Shown here: positions 60,319 to 64,000 of the stretch, one piece after another | Layout: every line of letters starts with the position of its first letter | Position numbering within the stretch: the first letter of the stretch is position 1 | Assembly: GCF_002980625.1 (NCBI RefSeq) | Contig: NZ_PVLR01000015.1 | Coordinates: 1 to 64,000, forward strand | Origin: Malikia spinosa | GTDB taxonomy: Bacteria; Pseudomonadota; Gammaproteobacteria; Burkholderiales; Burkholderiaceae_C | DNA length: 64,000 nucleotides | Reading direction: 5' to 3' | Notes under the pieces: generated by a model | What the model saw: the letters and a program-made list of their open reading frames with translations, nothing else | Told to the model about the DNA's origin: nothing | The model's database searches: none | Program-made: the position numbers and the translations under genes

Positions 60319-61307
60319 CAGTAGAAGCGGCGCAGGTCCATGCCGGTGTAGAGCTGTGCCACCTGCGCGGCATAGCCGTTAAACGGCAAGGTCGGACGAC
60401 GCTTGGCGAACAGGCCGCCGGGCTCGCCCAGGCGCCGCTCGTTGGCCTGGCTCCAGCGCGGATGGGCCACCTCGGGATTGACGTTGGAATAGAAACCGTA
60501 CTCGCGCGGCGCGGCCAGGTTCCATGAGGTCTTGGGCGGCTGCTCGACGAGCCGGATCTTGACCAGCGACTTGGCGCTCTTGAAGCCGTATTTCCACGGC
60601 ACGACCAGGCGCAGCGGCGCGCCGTTCTGGTTCGGCAGCACCTCGCCGTAGAGTCCGAATGCCAGCAGCGTCAGCGGATGCATGGCTTCGTCGAGCCGCA
60701 AGCCTTCGGTATAGGGCCAGTCCAGCACGCCGGAGCGCAGCTCGGGCATGGTTGACGGATCGGCCTGGCTGACGAATTCGACATACTTGGCGCTGCCCAG
60801 CGGCTGGACCTGCTTGAGGAGTTCGGCCAATGGGTAGCCGACCCAGGGAATCACCATCGACCAGCCCTCGACGCAGCGCAGGCGGTAGATGCGTTCTTCC
60901 ATGCCGGCGAGCTTGAGCAGGTCCTCGATGGCAAAGCTGCGCGGCTTGCCGACCAGGCCTTCGACCTGCACGGTCCAGGGCCGGGTTTTCAGGCGATGCG
61001 CCTGGCGGGCCGGGTCGGCCTTGTCAGTGCCGAACTCGTAGAAGTTGTTGTAGCCGGTGACATCGGCGTAGGGGGTGAGCGCTTCCAGGGTGCTGGCACC
61101 CGGCAAGGTCGAGCGGGCGCCGGGCAAGGCGGCCAGCTTGCCGGGGCGTTCGCCAGTCTGGCTGGCCGAGGCCCAGGGCGCCAGCGACGCGCCGCCAGCC
61201 AGGGCGGCCAGTTGCAGCAGCTGGCGCCGTTGCTGCCAGACCGCGCGGGGCGTGATCTCGCTCGCGGCGGGCGGCAGGAGGTCCTTGTCTTGGGAACGGA
61301 TCAGCAT
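60318..61307 (-). CDS. msrP: Protein-methionine-sulfoxide reductase catalytic subunit
   Basis: 329 residues from the ATG at 61307. A Tat-type signal has consecutive arginines R27-R28 before a hydrophobic stretch ([20 protein letters not shown]). The molybdopterin domain has the Mo-ligating cysteine C145 in [11 protein letters not shown]. MsrP (YedY) repairs oxidised methionine in periplasmic proteins and normally takes electrons from the haem membrane protein MsrQ. No msrQ is adjacent; the downstream neighbour is the convergent pilin operon. Confidence 0.95.
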   Translation of the reverse strand: MLIRSQDKDLLPPAASEITPRAVWQQRRQLLQLAALAGGASLAPWASASQTGERPGKLAALPGARSTLPGASTLEALTPYADVTGYNNFYEFGTDKADPARQAHRLKTRPWTVQVEGLVGKPRSFAIEDLLKLAGMEERIYRLRCVEGWSMVIPWVGYPLAELLKQVQPLGSAKYVEFVSQADPSTMPELRSGVLDWPYTEGLRLDEAMHPLTLLAFGLYGEVLPNQNGAPLRLVVPWKYGFKSAKSLVKIRLVEQPPKTSWNLAAPREYGFYSNVNPEVAHPRWSQANERRLGEPGGLFAKRRPTLPFNGYAAQVAQLYTGMDLRRFY

Positions 61308-61365
61308 GGTGACGGCACTTTCACGACAGCAGGAATAACGTACGGACAAGGTAACAGAAACAAGA

Positions 61366-61401
61366 AACCCGGGCAGCCCCTGGGTAGAGTCTGTCCGGGT
61401 T
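61366..61401 (-). terminator. Rho-independent terminator of ccsB
   Basis: On the minus strand AACCCGG-a-CAG ... CTG-c-CCGGGTT forms a ten-pair stem with one mismatch, followed by TCTTGTTTC. It lies 18 bases past the ccsB stop and upstream of msrP, separating the two transcripts. Confidence 0.65.
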
Positions 61402-61418
61402 GCGCAGGCGGGGGCCGA

Positions 61419-62759
61419 TCAGAGTGTGCCGTAGCTGTGCAGGCCGCTCAGGAACATGTTGACGCCCAGGAAGGCAAAGGTGGTGATGACCAGTCCGGTC
61501 AGCGCCCACCAGGCCGCGACCGTACCGCGCAAGCCCTTCATCAGACGCATGTGCAGCCAGGCGGCATAGTTGAGCCAGACGATCAGGGCCCAGGTTTCCT
61601 TCGGGTCCCAGCTCCAATAGCCGCCCCAGGCCTCGGCGGCCCAGAGCGCGCCGAGCACGGTCGCAATCGTGAAGAAGGCGAAGCCGACCGCGATCGACTT
61701 GTACATCACGTCATCGAGCACCTCGAGCGTGGGCAGGCGCTCGGCGATGCGCTGGCGCCCGAACAGGATGGCGCCCACGATCAAGGCCGAGATGCCGAAG
61801 TAGACGAACCAGTAGCTGCCACCGGCCTCGGTCGCGCCACGGCGGAACACCAGCGGCTCGAAGCACAGCACGATGCCGAGCAGCCAGAGCGGCGCCAGCT
61901 TGAACCAGCGCGTCTCGCCCGCGCTGTGCTTGATCAGATAGGCAAAGGCCAGCATGGCCGCCAGCGCAAAGGTGCCGTAGCCGATGAAGTTGGCCGGTAC
62001 ATGCAGCTTCATCCACCAGCTCTGCAGCGCCGGGACCAGGGGCTGGATCTGGTGTGCCTCGCGCACCACGGTGTACCAGAGCAGGAAGCCGACCGCCGCG
62101 CTGACGACCAGCATCACGAAGGCACCCATGCGGCGGGTCTGGTACTGGTCCTCATAGTAGAGGTAGTAGGCCGCCGTCAGCCAGGAGAACAGCACGAACA
62201 CCTCGTACAGGTTGCTGACCGGGATATGGCCGACATCGGCGCCGATCAGGTAGCTCTCGAACCAGCGCACCAGCGAGCCGACCAGCGCGAGCGTGATCGC
62301 GACCCAGGTCAGGCGCGAGCCCAGCTTCTCGAAACCGTCTCCATGGCTGCGCGACAGCAGACCGGCCCAGTAGAAGGCGGTGGCCATGAAGAACAGCATG
62401 CTCATCCAGAGGATGGCGGACTGGCTGGAGAGGAAATACTTGAGCAGGAAGGCCTGCTCGGCGCGCGCGAGGTCAGGTCCGCTGCCGGTCTGGTAGAGCC
62501 AGATCGCCAGCAGCGACAGCGCGACGACCGCCACCGTCAGCTGGCGCACCGGGCGCCAGAACCAGGCCAGCGCGACCAGGGAGGGCACCATGCCGATCAG
62601 GATCGCCTGCTCGTAGCCATCCATGTACGCGCTGTAAAGCGCAAACGCGATGCCAGCCCCGGCAGTGACGAACAGGGCGAACAGCCAGTCCGACAGGTTT
62701 CTGCGGCCGAAATAGCCGGGAGGCAGTTGCAGGGCAAGGTTCTGGGTGGCGATGGTCAT
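61419..62759 (-). CDS. ccsB: Cytochrome c biogenesis protein CcsB (ResC/CcsA-like)
   Basis: 446 residues with about eight or more membrane segments. The haem-handling WWD motif is WGGYWSWDPKETWALIVWLNYAAWLHMRL, and conserved histidines occur in the flanking helices (KLHVPANFIGYG). With ResB it forms the system II haem exporter and ligase that attaches haem to c-type apocytochromes. The start overlaps the resB stop by four bases. Confidence 0.95.
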   Translation of the reverse strand: MTIATQNLALQLPPGYFGRRNLSDWLFALFVTAGAGIAFALYSAYMDGYEQAILIGMVPSLVALAWFWRPVRQLTVAVVALSLLAIWLYQTGSGPDLARAEQAFLLKYFLSSQSAILWMSMLFFMATAFYWAGLLSRSHGDGFEKLGSRLTWVAITLALVGSLVRWFESYLIGADVGHIPVSNLYEVFVLFSWLTAAYYLYYEDQYQTRRMGAFVMLVVSAAVGFLLWYTVVREAHQIQPLVPALQSWWMKLHVPANFIGYGTFALAAMLAFAYLIKHSAGETRWFKLAPLWLLGIVLCFEPLVFRRGATEAGGSYWFVYFGISALIVGAILFGRQRIAERLPTLEVLDDVMYKSIAVGFAFFTIATVLGALWAAEAWGGYWSWDPKETWALIVWLNYAAWLHMRLMKGLRGTVAAWWALTGLVITTFAFLGVNMFLSGLHSYGTL

Positions 62760-64000
62760 GCTTTCACCTCGGTGGGGGTCTGCAGCAGCAGGGTCTTGAG
62801 GGTCTCGAATTCGCGCTCGGTATCCATCGTCTTGCGATTGCTCGAGAGCGCGAGCGTGGCGTGCAGGCCGCCGTCGGCGCGCGGTGCCAGCCAGACCCAG
62901 AGGCGACGCTCGCGCACATAGAGCATGGCGAACACGCCCAGGATCAGGAACAGGCAGCCGAGGTAGACCACGGTCTTGCCGGGCGCGCGCGCGACCTGGA
63001 ACACGCTGGCCTGGACCTGGGTGAAGGCGTCGAGCCCCAGCGCCATCGGCACCGGATAGTAGAAGCTGTCGCTCAGCGCGATCAGGGCCTGGGTCATGAA
63101 GGACACGCTGCGCTCGTCGCGCGCCAGGGCCGGCATGCCGGCTTGCGCGCGGCCGACCTGGGCCAGCTCGAACAGGGTGCCGTTGAGGATGCGCAGCAGC
63201 ATCTCGCTGGCACGCTCGCGCTCGGCTTCGGGCACCTGGGATTCGATGAACTGCGACAGCGCAGGCAGGCCACCGGGCGGACGCGCCGGGTCCCGGGCGG
63301 CGTTCGACGACTCGACACCGGCGAACAGGTCGAGCGCACGGGTGGCCGAGGCCTCGAGCGCCTGGGTCAGGTCGCGGCGCTGGCCTTCGGTGGCGCCCGC
63401 GGCATAGCGGCGCACGGCCTCGCGCCGCTGCGCCGGGTCGGCCAGCGCGGCGCGCAGGTTCAAAAAGCCGTTCATGCTGTCGGACTCGTCGACCGGCAGG
63501 CGCAGGTAGCGGAAGGGTTCGGCCGGCGTGTCGCGCACGCCGAGCAGGAAGACGCGGCGGCCGTCGAGTTCAAGCGGCAACATGTAGTTGTTGAACTCGG
63601 TCGCCTGGCCGGAAGCGTCGCGCAGCTTGTAGTTCACGCTCGGGCCGACGTTGCGCCGTTCCTGCTGGCTCATGGTCTTGTTGCCGGCGCCCAGGCGACC
63701 TTCGATCGCGTGGCGCAGGTCGACCTTGCGCACATCGGCACCGCTGGTCGCGGTCTGGCCGAGGTTCTCGACGTTGATCACGCGCAGGGCGGTGAGCTCC
63801 AGCGTCATCGGTTTGCCGCCGATCTCGATCCGGGACGACTCGCCGACCCTGCCCTCGATCTCGAGCGAACCGGGCTTGCCGTCGATCGCGACGCCCTTGA
63901 GCTTGAGCTTGGAGCCACCGTCGTCGAAGCTGGACTGGTAGATCTCGATGCCGCGGTAGCTGACCGGATGGTTGACCTCGACCCGGGCCTCCTTGACCTC
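62756..64000 (-). CDS. resB: Cytochrome c biogenesis protein ResB, truncated by the window end
   Basis: The frame is open from the stop at 62756 to the last base, giving the C-terminal 414 residues. An internal Met at 63808 is not the start: the sequence upstream (EVNHPVSYRGIEIYQSSFDDGGSKLKLKG) is conserved ResB periplasmic domain. A membrane helix near the end (VVYLGCLFLILGVFAMLYVRERRLWVWLAP) is the final ResB segment. It works with CcsB in system II cytochrome c maturation. The N-terminal membrane segments lie outside the window. Confidence 0.95.
   Translation of the reverse strand, partial: EVKEARVEVNHPVSYRGIEIYQSSFDDGGSKLKLKGVAIDGKPGSLEIEGRVGESSRIEIGGKPMTLELTALRVINVENLGQTATSGADVRKVDLRHAIEGRLGAGNKTMSQQERRNVGPSVNYKLRDASGQATEFNNYMLPLELDGRRVFLLGVRDTPAEPFRYLRLPVDESDSMNGFLNLRAALADPAQRREAVRRYAAGATEGQRRDLTQALEASATRALDLFAGVESSNAARDPARPPGGLPALSQFIESQVPEAERERASEMLLRILNGTLFELAQVGRAQAGMPALARDERSVSFMTQALIALSDSFYYPVPMALGLDAFTQVQASVFQVARAPGKTVVYLGCLFLILGVFAMLYVRERRLWVWLAPRADGGLHATLALSSNRKTMDTEREFETLKTLLLQTPTEVKA

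Overview
The window is about 64 kb of GC-rich chromosome from a betaproteobacterium, almost certainly order Burkholderiales. The evidence is gene order: gltB-gltD next to mlaFED-mlaA-mlaCB, an ABC-2 pair, ibaG, murA and hisGD, and pilMNOPQ-aroK-aroB divergent from mrcA, with cyaY, lptM and lysA beyond. No genus can be named from the sequence alone. I saw no rRNA, tRNA, CRISPR array, phage or complete insertion sequence. No intergenic gap exceeds about 200 bases. Both ends cut the chromosome: the right end truncates resB, and the left end begins with an odd G6C10 run.

Region 1 (53-14351) is a light-response module. A MerR-type regulator with intact adenosylcobalamin-binding motifs (LitR/CarH type) is divergent from a tightly packed 13-gene minus-strand operon. 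In transcription order it holds glutathione peroxidase, an FAD amine-oxidase-like protein, DUF1365, a cyclopropane-fatty-acid-synthase-like methyltransferase, a chalcone-isomerase-like protein, a GPH-type symporter, a DUF3833 lipoprotein, an SDR, a SnoaL-like protein, a photolyase, a tiny DUF2256 protein, a DASH cryptochrome and an FeS-type bacterial photolyase. Three photolyase/cryptochrome classes are thus joined to a lipid-modification/singlet-oxygen set under one apparent B12 light switch. The first photolyase ends in a peptide that fits the DNA sliding-clamp-binding consensus.

Region 2 (14386-17265) is a small signalling island: a PAS-containing chemoreceptor, a receiver-AraC regulator and a lone HPt protein, with no histidine kinase. 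It sits where the rest of the histidine operon would be expected after hisD.

Region 3 (17307-32796) is conserved housekeeping on the minus strand: gltBD, the Mla outer-membrane lipid-asymmetry system, an ABC-2 exporter, ibaG, murA, hisG and hisD. Region 4 (32913-37798) holds a RAYT transposase with REP-like repeats, an MFS transporter, dgt, aroB and aroK. Region 5 (37920-45164) is pilMNOPQ plus an Ig-like lipoprotein placed between pilQ and aroK.

Region 6 (45365-64000) carries mrcA, cyaY, lptM and lysA, then a block that appears inserted before msrP: a 1099-residue fusion of an AMP-forming ligase with a cyanophycin-synthetase-like ATP-grasp, and a minor-pilin operon (fimT-pilV-pilW-pilX-pilY1-pilE). 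msrP, ccsB and resB follow. The fusion gene has its Shine-Dalgarno in the loop, and its GTG start in the stem, of a perfect 10-bp hairpin. Together with its unusual architecture this makes it the best candidate for an undescribed system here.
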